Under the pieces are notes generated by a model. It ran no database searches. It had not been told where the DNA came from and worked only from the letters and a program-made list of their open reading frames with translations. Below, one piece after another: positions 45,626 to 54,685 of a stretch of DNA of 64,000 bases (position 1 is the first letter of the stretch; each line of letters opens with the position of its first letter). Source of the DNA: Periweissella cryptocerci (GTDB lineage: Bacteria; Bacillota; Bacilli; Lactobacillales; Lactobacillaceae); contig NZ_CP037940.1 in NCBI RefSeq assembly GCF_004358325.1, forward strand, positions 1,364,001 through 1,428,000, given 5' to 3'. A program made the translations under genes and the position numbers.

Positions 45626-45664
45626 AACGACTTATTTGGCCCTATACTCCCAAAATAAGTCGTT
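45626..45664 (-). terminator. Terminator of the surface protein gene
   Basis: AACGACTTATTT pairs with AAATAAGTCGTT and is followed by TTTTGC on the minus strand. Confidence 0.8.
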
Positions 45665-45681
45665 CGTTGCATTTACCACTT

Positions 45682-47028
45682 CTATCGTAACTTTTTGAAG
45701 AACCACAACGCTTCTACACTACCAAGTAATGTTGTAACAACAGTTATCTTAGCCGCTACTTCACCAACTTCATTGCTTGGTGTTGTTGGGATATGGTAAT
45801 TGTTCCAATAATTAGCGATTTTTACACCGGTCGATTTAACTGGTTGTGTTGCCTTTGTTAAGTGTTTAATTGTAGCAACATGCTTAGTTACCTTAAGCGC
45901 CGTAGCTACCGGATTAACAGCTGTTTGCTTTGCAACCTTTGCCGTATTTAATTCTACGCGGGGCACTTTAGCTTTATTAGTCGGTGTCGGTGCTAGGCGT
46001 TTAGTGATATCAACCTTAGGTGCTGGCACCGCATTTTTTGTAACATCTGTTGTAGTTTCACCCTTTGTAAGGGTTGCAACTGGAGCTGGTCCATGACCTG
46101 CAACGCTATTATCTACTGGACTATTCACCACCGGGCCTTCATTTTTGGTGTTAGTAGCTAGCACCGGAGTTTGTGGTACTGGATTTTCATCAGTTAACTG
46201 ATTTTGACCAACCGGTTGCACATCATCATTAGCAACTGGTTCCGTATCACTGTGATGCCAGCCATGGATTCGCCCAGAATTAAAAATCATAATATTCCGC
46301 AACTGTGGATCATTGACCGTATTAATAATATTTCCGTCAGTCGCAACAAAAACATTAATTAACTTAATCGAGCGTAAATCAGCCCACCCATCAAAATCTA
46401 ACGGTTCGTCGGTAATCATATTTGCAAACACAATGTTTTTAGTTGTATTTTTTAAACTTTGATAACCCGCCAAATCAAAATAATGATTAGCACGGTTAGC
46501 CGTTGCTCCATTAATTGTAATGTTACCGTCAGCGATATATTGTTTTAAACCCGTAATCTTGTCGTCGGTTAAATCTTTGAATTGGCGATTAGCGTAACTC
46601 ATCGCTAACGTGTTTAACATGTCCGTTGAAAACGTGTTAGCTAAATCAGCTTTATCATTATTTGGTACTACGACCTCGTTTTCAACCGGTGTCGCTACCG
46701 CCGGGGTTTCCGGTATTGTCGTAGCGTTGGTCGTAGTTTCAGCTTTTGTTGTCGCAGTCGCTGGTTGAACTGGTACTACATCTGCTGTCTGTTTATCGCT
46801 GGTTGTTTGATTAGTTGGTACCTCATCAGCCGCAACGGCACTATCAACCGTTGATGTGCTAGTAGCGTTGGCATCTACGTTAGGCGCAGCTTCATCTGAC
46901 GTGCTACTAGTTTGACTGCTAATAGCTTCAGTTGCCACTCGTTGATTGGCGCTAGCTTGATTAGGTACAAACAATGGGATTGCCACAATCAACGCAAGTG
47001 ACATTGACATACTAATTTTTCGCTTCAT
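45682..47028 (-). CDS. Secreted Thr/Val/Pro-rich surface protein with C-terminal membrane helix
   Basis: 448 residues. Signal peptide (to about NQASA), a long Ser/Thr-rich region, and a small folded part (about 130-245) with leucine-rich-repeat flavour (DLANTFSTDMLNTLAM, FKDLTDDKITGLKQYI, DLRSIKLINVFVATDGN). A low-complexity stalk rich in T, V, P and K leads to a C-terminal helix (VAAKITVVTTLLGSVEALWF) with tail KKLR. The end has the shape of a sorting signal but no LPxTG; the residues before it read TTPSNEVGE. It may be held by the helix itself. Its promoter has TATAAT at 47098-47103. Confidence 0.75.
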   Translation of the reverse strand: MKRKISMSMSLALIVAIPLFVPNQASANQRVATEAISSQTSSTSDEAAPNVDANATSTSTVDSAVAADEVPTNQTTSDKQTADVVPVQPATATTKAETTTNATTIPETPAVATPVENEVVVPNNDKADLANTFSTDMLNTLAMSYANRQFKDLTDDKITGLKQYIADGNITINGATANRANHYFDLAGYQSLKNTTKNIVFANMITDEPLDFDGWADLRSIKLINVFVATDGNIINTVNDPQLRNIMIFNSGRIHGWHHSDTEPVANDDVQPVGQNQLTDENPVPQTPVLATNTKNEGPVVNSPVDNSVAGHGPAPVATLTKGETTTDVTKNAVPAPKVDITKRLAPTPTNKAKVPRVELNTAKVAKQTAVNPVATALKVTKHVATIKHLTKATQPVKSTGVKIANYWNNYHIPTTPSNEVGEVAAKITVVTTLLGSVEALWFFKKLR

Positions 47029-47051
47029 TATCTACCCAGTCCTTTCACAAA

Positions 47052-47103
47052 TTTACATTCACTTACAAATTTTACATAAATGAGCATTAATTTACACATT
47101 ATA
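47052..47103 (-). promoter_or_regulatory. Promoter and TGTAAA-box region of the surface protein gene
   Basis: -10 box TATAAT (47098-47103). TGTAAA-like boxes lie at 47091-47096, 47071-47076, 47062-47067 and 47052-47057, roughly 10 or 20 bp apart, downstream of the -10. They resemble half-sites of OmpR-family regulators such as WalR (TGTWA). Function is inferred. Confidence 0.4.
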
Positions 47104-47192
47104 GCCCATTTCAGGCAGCTTGTAGACAACTTTCTGAAATATATTTCATGCCGTTAACAATCTATCCAACTTGTTCATTTAGCAATTAACAC

Positions 47193-47225
47193 AAATAGAC
47201 CTGATTCCCCTTATCTGGTAGGAAC
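47193..47225 (-). terminator. Probable terminator of the 68-residue protein gene
   Basis: GACTTGGTTCC and GGAATCAGGTC pair with two G-U pairs, followed by TATTTG. It lies 26 bases after the stop at 47251. Confidence 0.55.
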
Positions 47226-47250
47226 CAAGTCAGTTAAATATTGTTGCTAC

Positions 47251-47457
47251 TTAATTACGAATTTCGTGCTTTAACTTTTTACTCAGCATTAGTGCAAGCG
47301 TAATGACAATACCGTTAGCTGACATTAACGTTGATAGTGCTAACTTAAACTGCATTACGTTATCAAAATAGTTATAGACCATAACATTACTTACAACCAC
47401 CGTTGTAATCATGAATATTGCTATAAACGCCATTGTTTTAATTTTATCATTGCTCAT
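47251..47457 (-). CDS. Small two-TM protein of unknown function
   Basis: 68 residues with two membrane helices (IKTMAFIAIFMITTVVVSN and LALSTLMSANGIVITLALML) and a basic end KKLKHEIRN. A GGGGAAATTC-like ribosome site precedes the ATG. It is a single-gene unit between a surface-protein gene and the Ppx/GppA gene. No family recognised. Confidence 0.6.
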   Translation of the reverse strand: MSNDKIKTMAFIAIFMITTVVVSNVMVYNYFDNVMQFKLALSTLMSANGIVITLALMLSKKLKHEIRN

Positions 47458-47614
47458 AAGAATTTCCCCATTTACTTTATATTGGTTTGAAACATCTTAT
47501 TAGCGTACCGAGAAAACATGTTTTTTTTTCGCTAAAGCTTCGTAATTTTTATGTTCATTGTATGAAAATAACTCGGCGTCCCACACAACCTACCTAAGTA
47601 ATTAGTACCCAGTA

Positions 47615-48547
47615 TTACATCTCAGTAAAATTTCCCTGTACGTACTCGGCAATCAATCCCTCACGCACGCCACTCTCTGAGAAGATAATTCGATCACTAT
47701 CTAACATGCTGATCATCATCACCAGTGGCAAAAAGCCACCCACGATAATATCTGCTCGTTCTGCTTCCAAACCAGGAATTTCTAAGCGTTCAGCTAAATC
47801 CAGAGCAATCATTTCTCGGAACAAATCCAAGACGCGGTTAGCCGCCATCCGATACCCATGAAAATCTTGAATTCGCGTCATCGCCTGTTGTGTACGATCA
47901 ATCCGCGCCAACGTCCGATTAGCCCCACCAAGCAAAACAATTGGCAAGTTAAAACCTTGACCAAACCACGCAACGTCTGAATATTGTTTTTGAATAAAGC
48001 GGGCAGCATCAAATAGCTTTGCCGCACTAATTACATCGCCCAGCTGGAACTGCTCAGACAAATTAACCGCCCCAAACGGAATACTAATCAAATTGCTTTT
48101 TTTACCATCTTTGATTAGCACCAATTCAACCGATGCCCCACCAGTATCCAACAACATCGCATCTTTCACGCTCAATGCTTGTGATGCCCCTAGATAGTCA
48201 TAATATGCCTCATCGTCACCTGATAGTACTTGCACATCTAAACCAACTTCAGCTTTCACTCGGTCTAAAAATTCTTGTTGATTCGTAGCTTGCCGGACTG
48301 CCGCCGTCGTAATGGCACGCACAGTGACATCTTCTAAGTCCACATACATTGCTTTAAATTTAAGCAACGCAGTAATCACCCTATCCATTGCGTATGTCTG
48401 TAAGATTTTTTCGGCGCCCATACCCTCAGACATTCGGGTATCATCTTTAACCCGGATGATTTCCGTGTATGTTCCGTCAGCTTTAATATCTTCGACTACC
48501 ATGCGGGTCGAATTTGAACCTAAATCCATGATTGTTAAATATGCCAT
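47615..48547 (-). CDS. ppx: Ppx/GppA-family exopolyphosphatase
   Basis: 310 residues, the length of the short two-domain Ppx/GppA proteins. The ASKHA-fold phosphate-binding signatures are present: IMDLGSNSTRMVV (residues 6-18), AITTAAVRQATN, SGDDEAYYDYLGA and LLDTGGASVELVLI. These enzymes remove phosphate from polyphosphate or hydrolyse pppGpp. Which substrate applies cannot be decided from sequence. It is a single-gene unit. Confidence 0.92.
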   Translation of the reverse strand: MAYLTIMDLGSNSTRMVVEDIKADGTYTEIIRVKDDTRMSEGMGAEKILQTYAMDRVITALLKFKAMYVDLEDVTVRAITTAAVRQATNQQEFLDRVKAEVGLDVQVLSGDDEAYYDYLGASQALSVKDAMLLDTGGASVELVLIKDGKKSNLISIPFGAVNLSEQFQLGDVISAAKLFDAARFIQKQYSDVAWFGQGFNLPIVLLGGANRTLARIDRTQQAMTRIQDFHGYRMAANRVLDLFREMIALDLAERLEIPGLEAERADIIVGGFLPLVMMISMLDSDRIIFSESGVREGLIAEYVQGNFTEM

Positions 48548-48754
48548 TGCTAACCTGCTCTTTCATTTAATTAAGGTGAGATTTTTTCATTAATAGATTA
48601 GCACGATTAATTCTAAGTTGTTACTGGCTAACCATGCTAACAAAACTCCCTTAATTATAGCGCATCCGCCAAACTGCAACATACTCCGGTGTATCGTAAA
48701 TGCTAATCTACCACCCAATTACGTTATTCTAGTTTCATAATCTTTGCGCATCAA

Positions 48755-48787
48755 AAAGGAGTCGTCTCAAACTTAGCCGACTCCTTT
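48755..48787 (-). terminator. Terminator of the 97-residue protein gene
   Basis: AAAGGAGTCG pairs with CGACTCCTTT, flanked by A and T runs. The rest of the gap 48548-48856 shows only likely promoter sequence. Confidence 0.8.
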
Positions 48788-48856
48788 CTTAGCAGCATCA
48801 ATCACTTAGCGAGATTAACATTGTCTCATTTAATTTGGTCATTTTACTATGCATTC

Positions 48857-49150
48857 TTAAGCAGCATTATGTCGGTGTTTCAATTCGTTCAGCACCAATA
48901 GCATACCTTCATCGTCATCATAGCCTTCCGCAATCTCGTAATACATTTTCAACTTGAAATCATCCCATTTACGGATTGCTTCTGAAAAATCAACAAGCGC
49001 TTCTGGTTCTAACACAAACGCACGGTTGTCATTACCACGATTTTCATCGTCATCACTGGCAGCCTTTATTGCACCCGCCCCAAACAATAAGACAAAACCG
49101 ATTACAATTATCATTACAGTAATTAATATTCCCATTTTTTCACCACTCAT
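48857..49150 (-). CDS. Small membrane-anchored acidic protein
   Basis: 97 residues: one N-terminal membrane helix (MGILITVMIIVIGFVLLFGA) and an acidic outer or cytoplasmic domain (SDDDENRGNDNR, DFSEAIRKWDDFKLKMYYEI, EGYDDDEGMLLVLNEL). No known family. It is a single gene between terminators. Confidence 0.6.
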   Translation of the reverse strand: MSGEKMGILITVMIIVIGFVLLFGAGAIKAASDDDENRGNDNRAFVLEPEALVDFSEAIRKWDDFKLKMYYEIAEGYDDDEGMLLVLNELKHRHNAA

Positions 49151-49396
49151 TTTTATTTTCGAATTTACGTCTTCGATTGACGGTCGCCTGTTTTATATTA
49201 AAGTCATAAAAAAGTCACTAAATTTTCAACATTTTTATATATTAACGTATCTCAATAGTTTTCGCAACTTTATTTATAACTAGTATAAGTTTTACATTAT
49301 GTTAGTTTGATATTGTTAATTCCACGCTTATTTCTCGCTATTTTTCCATTGCGTAATTTTATCTTTTTATAACCAACGATGTATAAGGATACAAAA

Positions 49397-49422
49397 AACG
49401 GCCACCAATATTGGTAGCCGTT
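49397..49422 (-). terminator. Terminator of the nucleoside transporter operon
   Basis: ACGGCCACCA and TGGTAGCCGT pair (one mismatch) around a short loop, followed by TTTTTTG on the minus strand. Confidence 0.8.
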
Positions 49423-49427
49423 CGTAT

Positions 49428-50384
49428 TTAAACTGATTTAATATAATTAATCCCGTCCGCTTTTGGTCCTTTGACCTTACCAAAGAAGACTGATAAAACA
49501 ATGACAGTTAAGACATATGGGAAAATCGCCAAATACACTGATGGTACGTTTTTAATGACTGGTAATTGTGCGCCAATCACGGCTAATGACTGTGATAAGC
49601 CGAAGAACAATGCTGCACCCATAGCACCAAGTGGATTCCATTGGCCAAAAATCATCGCAGCTAAGGCAATGAACCCTTGGCCGGCAATTGTGGCCGCGCC
49701 AAAGTTCAATGCGACTGATTCAGCATAAATTGCCCCGCCAATACCACCTAGAATGCCTGAAAGGAGGACACCACTCATCCGTAACCCGTAGACATTCAAA
49801 CCTAGCGTATCCGCTGCTTGTGGATTTTCACCAACTGAACGTAAGCGTAAACCATAGCGTGTCTTGTAAAGCAGGAACCATGCTAGCACCGCTACAATCA
49901 CCGCTACCCAGGCAGGTGCTGATGTATTATGGAAGAAAATATTCCCGATAACTGGAATTTTGTTCAATAATGGCACATCAACGTAACCAAAATTTTGTTG
50001 AATCATGTCAGTTTGACCCTTGTTGTAAATCACTTTAATCAAGAACACACCTAGTGCTGGCGTGATCAAATTAATAACCGTACCAGAAATAATGTGGTCC
50101 GCCCGTAAGAAAATTGTGGCCACCCCGTGGACTGCAGCCGTTAAAGCACCAACTAGTGCTCCTACTAACAAACCTAACCATGGCGTTGCCGCACCAAATT
50201 CCTTGGCAAATGATAAATTAAAGACCACCGATGAAAATGCGCCCATGACCATGATACCTTCAAGACCAACGTTAACAATCCCACCACGTTCAGAGAATGT
50301 GCCGCCAATTGCGGTAAAGATAAGTGGTGCCGAGTAAACCATCGTTGTTGAAATCAACAATGCAAAAATTGCTTCAATTGACAT
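49428..50384 (-). CDS. nupQ: Nucleoside ABC transporter, permease 2
   Basis: 318 residues, about eight to ten membrane helices. The motif GGTFSERGGIVNVGLEGIM (in parts GGTFSERGGI, VNVGLEGIM) and GENPQAADTLGLNVY are typical of the second permease (NupQ/YufQ type) of BMP-family nucleoside importers. Its ATG overlaps the stop of nupP (TAATG). It is the last gene of the operon. It forms the membrane channel with NupP. Confidence 0.92.
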   Translation of the reverse strand: MSIEAIFALLISTTMVYSAPLIFTAIGGTFSERGGIVNVGLEGIMVMGAFSSVVFNLSFAKEFGAATPWLGLLVGALVGALTAAVHGVATIFLRADHIISGTVINLITPALGVFLIKVIYNKGQTDMIQQNFGYVDVPLLNKIPVIGNIFFHNTSAPAWVAVIVAVLAWFLLYKTRYGLRLRSVGENPQAADTLGLNVYGLRMSGVLLSGILGGIGGAIYAESVALNFGAATIAGQGFIALAAMIFGQWNPLGAMGAALFFGLSQSLAVIGAQLPVIKNVPSVYLAIFPYVLTVIVLSVFFGKVKGPKADGINYIKSV

Positions 50385-51568
50385 TAGGCTTCATCTCCCT
50401 TCGTAGGTTTTTTCGATTCCGAACCATCGCTTGTTTCCTGCTCACCATTTACCACTGCTTTATCCGCGCCATTAGCTGTTACTGGCACAAGGAGTGGATT
50501 TGGCTTGGTTGTCACTTTTCGGAAACGAGCAATCAACAAACGTACCACGTAGTTAATCCCAACGAAGAAAATAATCGCTGCAATAATAATATCCACTAAT
50601 TCAGTTGGCACACCGGTAAAGATTGGCATCCCTAAGCCACCGATTTTTAATACTGAAAATAGTGCTGCGCCTCCCACCAAACCAAGGTATGAACCACCAC
50701 CAAGCAATGCTACCGCCATTCCATCAAACCCAACTCCAGGAACCGCATTTTGGACGAACACGTTTTGATAAGTCCCAAGACCATCAACAACGCCAGCTAA
50801 ACCAGCCAATCCACCAGAAATCACCATCGCAATTGTGGCAGTCCGACGATCAGAAATCCCAGCATAACGTGCAGCTGAATCATTCAAACCAACTGACGTA
50901 ATTTCCAAGCCTAATGTGGTTTTCTTCATCACAAACCACACAACAACGACAACAATAATGGCGATAAATAAACCGATATTCAAGCTTGAACCGTTAGTTA
51001 AATTAGTCAACCAACTAGCACGCAACGAAGCGTGGTTACTGATTAGTACCGAAGATTCAGTTGTTGCTTTAATGCTCTTTTTAAAAGTATTTTGCACTAA
51101 TGAATTACCCACATATAAAATGATGTAGTTAAACATAATTGTGGTAATAACTTCACTGGAGCCAAAGCGCGCCCGTAACCAACCAGGGATCATTCCGGCC
51201 ACCGCACCAAGCGCAATCCCGATAATAATCGTGGTTGGTAACAAGATGAGCTTAGACAACGTTGGAAAACTGAGTGCAAACCACACAGAACCAAACCAGC
51301 CTGCCATTGCTTGACCAGATAGTCCAATATTGAAGAACCCGGCCGCTTGAGCAACCATGAACCCGGCCCCAGTCAACAAGAGTGGTGACATTTGGCGTAA
51401 CACTTCACCAATACTTTGTGGCGTTCCGAATGCTGATTGTAAAAGTGAACCATAACCAGCAATCGGATTAAAACCAGAAACCAACATAATAATGGCTCCA
51501 ACTAGTAAACCTAAGACCACTGATAAAATAGCCACTAAGCCATTATCTTTACGTGTGACTTCAATCAT
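50384..51568 (-). CDS. nupP: Nucleoside ABC transporter, permease 1
   Basis: 394 residues. About ten membrane helices with the permease signatures GAGFMVAQAAGFFNIGLSGQ (in parts GAGFMVAQ, FFNIGLSGQ) and TSVGLNDSAARYAGI. It ends in a hydrophilic tail (NGEQETSDGSESKKPTKGDEA, residues ~374-394). It overlaps both neighbours by one base (TAATG junctions), so translation is coupled with nupO and nupQ. Confidence 0.92.
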   Translation of the reverse strand: MIEVTRKDNGLVAILSVVLGLLVGAIIMLVSGFNPIAGYGSLLQSAFGTPQSIGEVLRQMSPLLLTGAGFMVAQAAGFFNIGLSGQAMAGWFGSVWFALSFPTLSKLILLPTTIIIGIALGAVAGMIPGWLRARFGSSEVITTIMFNYIILYVGNSLVQNTFKKSIKATTESSVLISNHASLRASWLTNLTNGSSLNIGLFIAIIVVVVVWFVMKKTTLGLEITSVGLNDSAARYAGISDRRTATIAMVISGGLAGLAGVVDGLGTYQNVFVQNAVPGVGFDGMAVALLGGGSYLGLVGGAALFSVLKIGGLGMPIFTGVPTELVDIIIAAIIFFVGINYVVRLLIARFRKVTTKPNPLLVPVTANGADKAVVNGEQETSDGSESKKPTKGDEA

Positions 51569-53118
51569 TAAGCTTGACCTCCTGCTAGTTCTTTACGTGC
51601 GGTTTCTAGTGACATCCCCGTCATCAACAGGCCGAGTTCTTGTTTTGTCGTTGCTTTGGCATCAACAATTCCAATAATCTTACCTTGGTTAATTACGGCA
51701 ATCCGATCAGATACATCTAAAATTTCATCTAATTCAAAACTAACTAATAAGACCGCTTTACGGGCGTCACGTTCATTAATCAAAGCTTTGTGAATATATT
51801 CAATCGCACCAACATCTAAACCACGGGTTGGCTGCGCGGCAATCACCAAACTCGCATCACGGTCTAATTCCCGGGCAATCACGGCTTTTTGTTGATTACC
51901 ACCAGACAACGCACCGGCATTAATCAATTCAGATGATGTCCGTACATCAAATGTTTCAATCAAATCACGAGCATGTTGATTAATTTCTTTGTAATCCAAC
52001 ACCCCATGTTTTGAATGCGGACGTTGATAATAAGTTTGCATTGCCAAATTTTCAGCAAGCGTGAGGTCAACTTGTAACCCAAAGCGTAACCGATCTTCAG
52101 GAATGTGGGCCAAGCCTTTTTCAGTGATTTTACGTGGTGGCCGATTAGTAATATCGTCACCCGTCAAAGTAATTTTCCCAGCATCCGTATGCGTCAAGCC
52201 AGTCAACGCTTGGACTAATTCAGTTTGGCCATTACCGTCAACCCCGGCAACACCAAGAATTTCACCTTCATGAATTTGAAGTGATAAATCATCAACCATG
52301 GCCACGCCACGGCTATCTTTAACTGTGATATGGTCAACATCTAAGATAACTGCTCCTGGAGTAGCCGGTTCCTTTTCAGTCGTAAATGAGACCTTGCGTC
52401 CCACCATTTTGTCGGCCAATTCTTGTGATGAAACCCCCGCAACATTGAAAGTTTCAATACTTTCACCAGCACGGATAACCGTCACACGGTCGGCAGCTGC
52501 CTTGATTTCATCAAGTTTGTGGGTAATTAAGATAACGGCTTTACCTTCAGCTGCCATCGCTTTCATAATACTTATCAATTCTTGAATTTCTTGTGGCGTT
52601 AACACTGCGGTTGGTTCATCAAATATCACAATATCCGCACCACGATAGAGAGTCTTTAATATTTCGACCCGTTGTTGCTGGCCAACTGAAATATCAGCAA
52701 TTAACGCATTTGGGTCAACTTGTAATTGATACTGGGTTGATAATTTAGTGATTGCTTTGGCAGCATCCTTTAAGTTCAAACGCCCCATTTTAGTTGTTTC
52801 GTTCCCTAAAATGATGTTTTCCGTCACTGTGAAGGCATCCACGAGCATAAAGTGTTGGTGCACCATTCCAATTCCCAAACGTGTGGCCGCCGATGGATCC
52901 GGAATCGTAACTTTTTCACCGCGAATGAAAATATCACCACTCGTTGGTTGCAATAATCCCGTCAACATATTCATCAACGTTGACTTACCGGCACCATTTT
53001 CGCCAAGCAAGGCGTGAATTTCGCCAGCTTTAACATCTAAATTAATGTTCTTATTCGCATAAAAGTTACCAAAAGCTTTGGTAATGTTTTTCATCTCAAT
53101 AACTGGTCGATCAGTCAT
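51568..53118 (-). CDS. nupO: Nucleoside ABC transporter, double ATP-binding subunit
   Basis: 516 residues with two ABC ATPase halves. Half 1 has Walker A GENGAGKS, signature ISVGQQQRVEI and Walker B VIFDEPTAVL. Half 2 has a degenerate Walker A (GVDGNGQTEL), signature LSGGNQQKAV and ...VIAAQPTRGLD. This sugar/nucleoside-type (RbsA-like) layout powers the NupPQ channel. A strong ribosome site (AGGAG) precedes the ATG. The preceding gap to bmpA (180 bases) carries a stable hairpin. Confidence 0.95.
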   Translation of the reverse strand: MTDRPVIEMKNITKAFGNFYANKNINLDVKAGEIHALLGENGAGKSTLMNMLTGLLQPTSGDIFIRGEKVTIPDPSAATRLGIGMVHQHFMLVDAFTVTENIILGNETTKMGRLNLKDAAKAITKLSTQYQLQVDPNALIADISVGQQQRVEILKTLYRGADIVIFDEPTAVLTPQEIQELISIMKAMAAEGKAVILITHKLDEIKAAADRVTVIRAGESIETFNVAGVSSQELADKMVGRKVSFTTEKEPATPGAVILDVDHITVKDSRGVAMVDDLSLQIHEGEILGVAGVDGNGQTELVQALTGLTHTDAGKITLTGDDITNRPPRKITEKGLAHIPEDRLRFGLQVDLTLAENLAMQTYYQRPHSKHGVLDYKEINQHARDLIETFDVRTSSELINAGALSGGNQQKAVIARELDRDASLVIAAQPTRGLDVGAIEYIHKALINERDARKAVLLVSFELDEILDVSDRIAVINQGKIIGIVDAKATTKQELGLLMTGMSLETARKELAGGQA

Positions 53119-53236
53119 TTGCGTGCTCCTTTTTAATTACAAGAATTGAGTTTTGCTAGTTATACATGTTTTAAATTAACTTCTATAACTAACGAAGTGA
53201 AAATTTTTATAGTGGACTATTTCCAGCTATGTACAC

Positions 53237-53274
53237 CGATGGCCGACAAACCACTACAGGTTTATCGACCATCG
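53237..53274 (-). promoter_or_regulatory. Stable hairpin between bmpA and nupO
   Basis: CGATGGTCGATAAACC pairs with GGTTTGTCGGCCATCG around a six-base loop. No T-run follows, so it is more likely an mRNA 3' stabiliser or processing site that raises the binding protein over the membrane subunits. Confidence 0.6.
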
Positions 53275-53298
53275 TATAATTTATTTAATTAACTAAGC

Positions 53299-54366
53299 TT
53301 ACTTAGCTGGGTGAACCGGAACTTTGATGTCACCAGCAATAATCTTCTTAGCGGCTGCTTGTGTTGCAGCATAAGTCTTATCATCCATTGAGTCCTTGGC
53401 AAGTGAAACACCCTTGTCGCTCAAACCGAATGAGATAATCTTGCCACCAGGGAACTTACCATCTTGGGCGTCCTTAGCAACGTCACCAACTGCTTGGCCA
53501 ACTTCCTTCAATGCAGATGCTAAAGTGAAGTTTGACTTAACACCCTTTGAATCAGTGTAATCACCGTCAGCTTTTTGGTCACGGTCAACACCGATAACCC
53601 AAACTTTGTCAGCAGCGGGCTTCTTTTCGTTCAAAGCCTTGGCTTCAGCGAAGACACCATTACCAGTTGCACCAGCAGCTTGGTAGATAATGTCAGCGCC
53701 GTTAGCGTACATTGCAGCGGCGATTGTCTTACCCTTAGCAGCATCGGCGAAACTGTTAGCGTATTGTACGTCAACCTTGATCTTAGGGTTAACTGAAGTT
53801 ACACCAGCTTGGAAACCAGCTTGGAATGTGTCAATAACGTCACCCTTGATACCACCGACAAAACCAATCTTGTTCGTCTTAGTCGTCTTGGCAGCAGCCA
53901 CACCAGCTAAGTATGAAGATTGTTCTGAGTGGAATGTGATTGAAGCAACATTCTTCATACCAGGAACGACATCATCAACAATTGCGTAGTTTGTCTTTGG
54001 GTTTTGTGCAGCAGCGTCTTTAACTGCTTGTTCCAATGAGAAACCAATGGCGAAGATGGTGTTGTACTTAGCTTGCACAGCTTGTTGCAAGTTTGGCGTG
54101 TAATCAGATTCAGATGAAGATTGGAAGTAGTTGTAACCGTTAACTCCCTTGCTCATACCATTATCTTTACCGTACTTTTCTAAACCTTCCCATGCTGATT
54201 GGTTAAATGAGTGATCATCAATACCACCATTATCAGTAACCAAGGCAACGGACTTCATATCTGACTTAGATGATGAACCCTTTGATGAATTGTTACCACA
54301 ACCTGCAAGTGTTACAAGTACAGCTGCGGTGGCTGCCACAACTAAAAGTGAGCGTAAGTGCTTCAT
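53299..54366 (-). CDS. bmpA: BMP-family nucleoside-binding lipoprotein
   Basis: About 355 residues from the ATG at 54366, which gives a proper lipoprotein signal: MKHLRSLLVVAATAAVLVTL followed by the lipobox AGC (Cys about residue 23) and a Ser/Lys/Asn linker. BMP-domain hallmarks: VALVTDNGGIDDHSFNQSAW, GIKGDVIDTFQAGF, ADIIYQAAGATGNGVF, VIGVDRDQ. It captures purine nucleosides outside the membrane for NupOPQ. An upstream in-frame extension to 54531 lacks a ribosome site. Confidence 0.94.
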   Translation of the reverse strand: MKHLRSLLVVAATAAVLVTLAGCGNNSSKGSSSKSDMKSVALVTDNGGIDDHSFNQSAWEGLEKYGKDNGMSKGVNGYNYFQSSSESDYTPNLQQAVQAKYNTIFAIGFSLEQAVKDAAAQNPKTNYAIVDDVVPGMKNVASITFHSEQSSYLAGVAAAKTTKTNKIGFVGGIKGDVIDTFQAGFQAGVTSVNPKIKVDVQYANSFADAAKGKTIAAAMYANGADIIYQAAGATGNGVFAEAKALNEKKPAADKVWVIGVDRDQKADGDYTDSKGVKSNFTLASALKEVGQAVGDVAKDAQDGKFPGGKIISFGLSDKGVSLAKDSMDDKTYAATQAAAKKIIAGDIKVPVHPAK

Positions 54367-54426
54367 GAGATATCCTAGCCTCCATGTGTGTAGGGAATGT
54401 AAAATTGCATTTCTTTCAATAAAAGT

Positions 54427-54480
54427 ACTATACCAGATAAACGAACTATTGAAAAGGGTATATTTTAATCGTTCGTCTTT
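54427..54480 (-). promoter_or_regulatory. bmpA promoter with two inverted PurBox-like sites
   Basis: Extended -10 TGGTATAGT (TATAGT at 54427-54432). ATAAACGAACTAT at 54437-54449 matches the PurBox consensus AWWWCCGAACWWT at 12 of 13 positions. A second, weaker box (AAAGACGAACGAT on the minus strand, 54468-54480) lies in inverted orientation 18 bp away, the layout known for PurR operators. Both share ACGAAC. Confidence 0.5.
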
Positions 54481-54594
54481 TTCTTCATATTCAATTAATA
54501 AACGTGCAAACTTCGCATAACCTTCATACAAGTCACAACTTTCACGAACGTTCAGTGATGACGGGTGATAAAACCTTTTACTAAATACATAAGA

Positions 54595-54632
54595 AAAAAG
54601 GTATCACATCCATTAGAATGCAATACCTTTTT
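54595..54632 (-). terminator. Terminator of the 5'-nucleotidase gene
   Basis: AAAAAGGTAT pairs with ATACCTTTTT around an 18-base loop. It lies about 54 bases after the stop at 54686. Confidence 0.75.
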
Positions 54633-54685
54633 ACATCATTATTTGCGTCTTATAATTCAGGTCCAAAAAATATCCGAACGTTGAA

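Noticed and set aside
54367..54531. 55-residue N-terminal extension of BmpA
   Set aside because: It would bury the lipoprotein signal peptide, lacks a ribosome site, and overlaps the predicted promoter.
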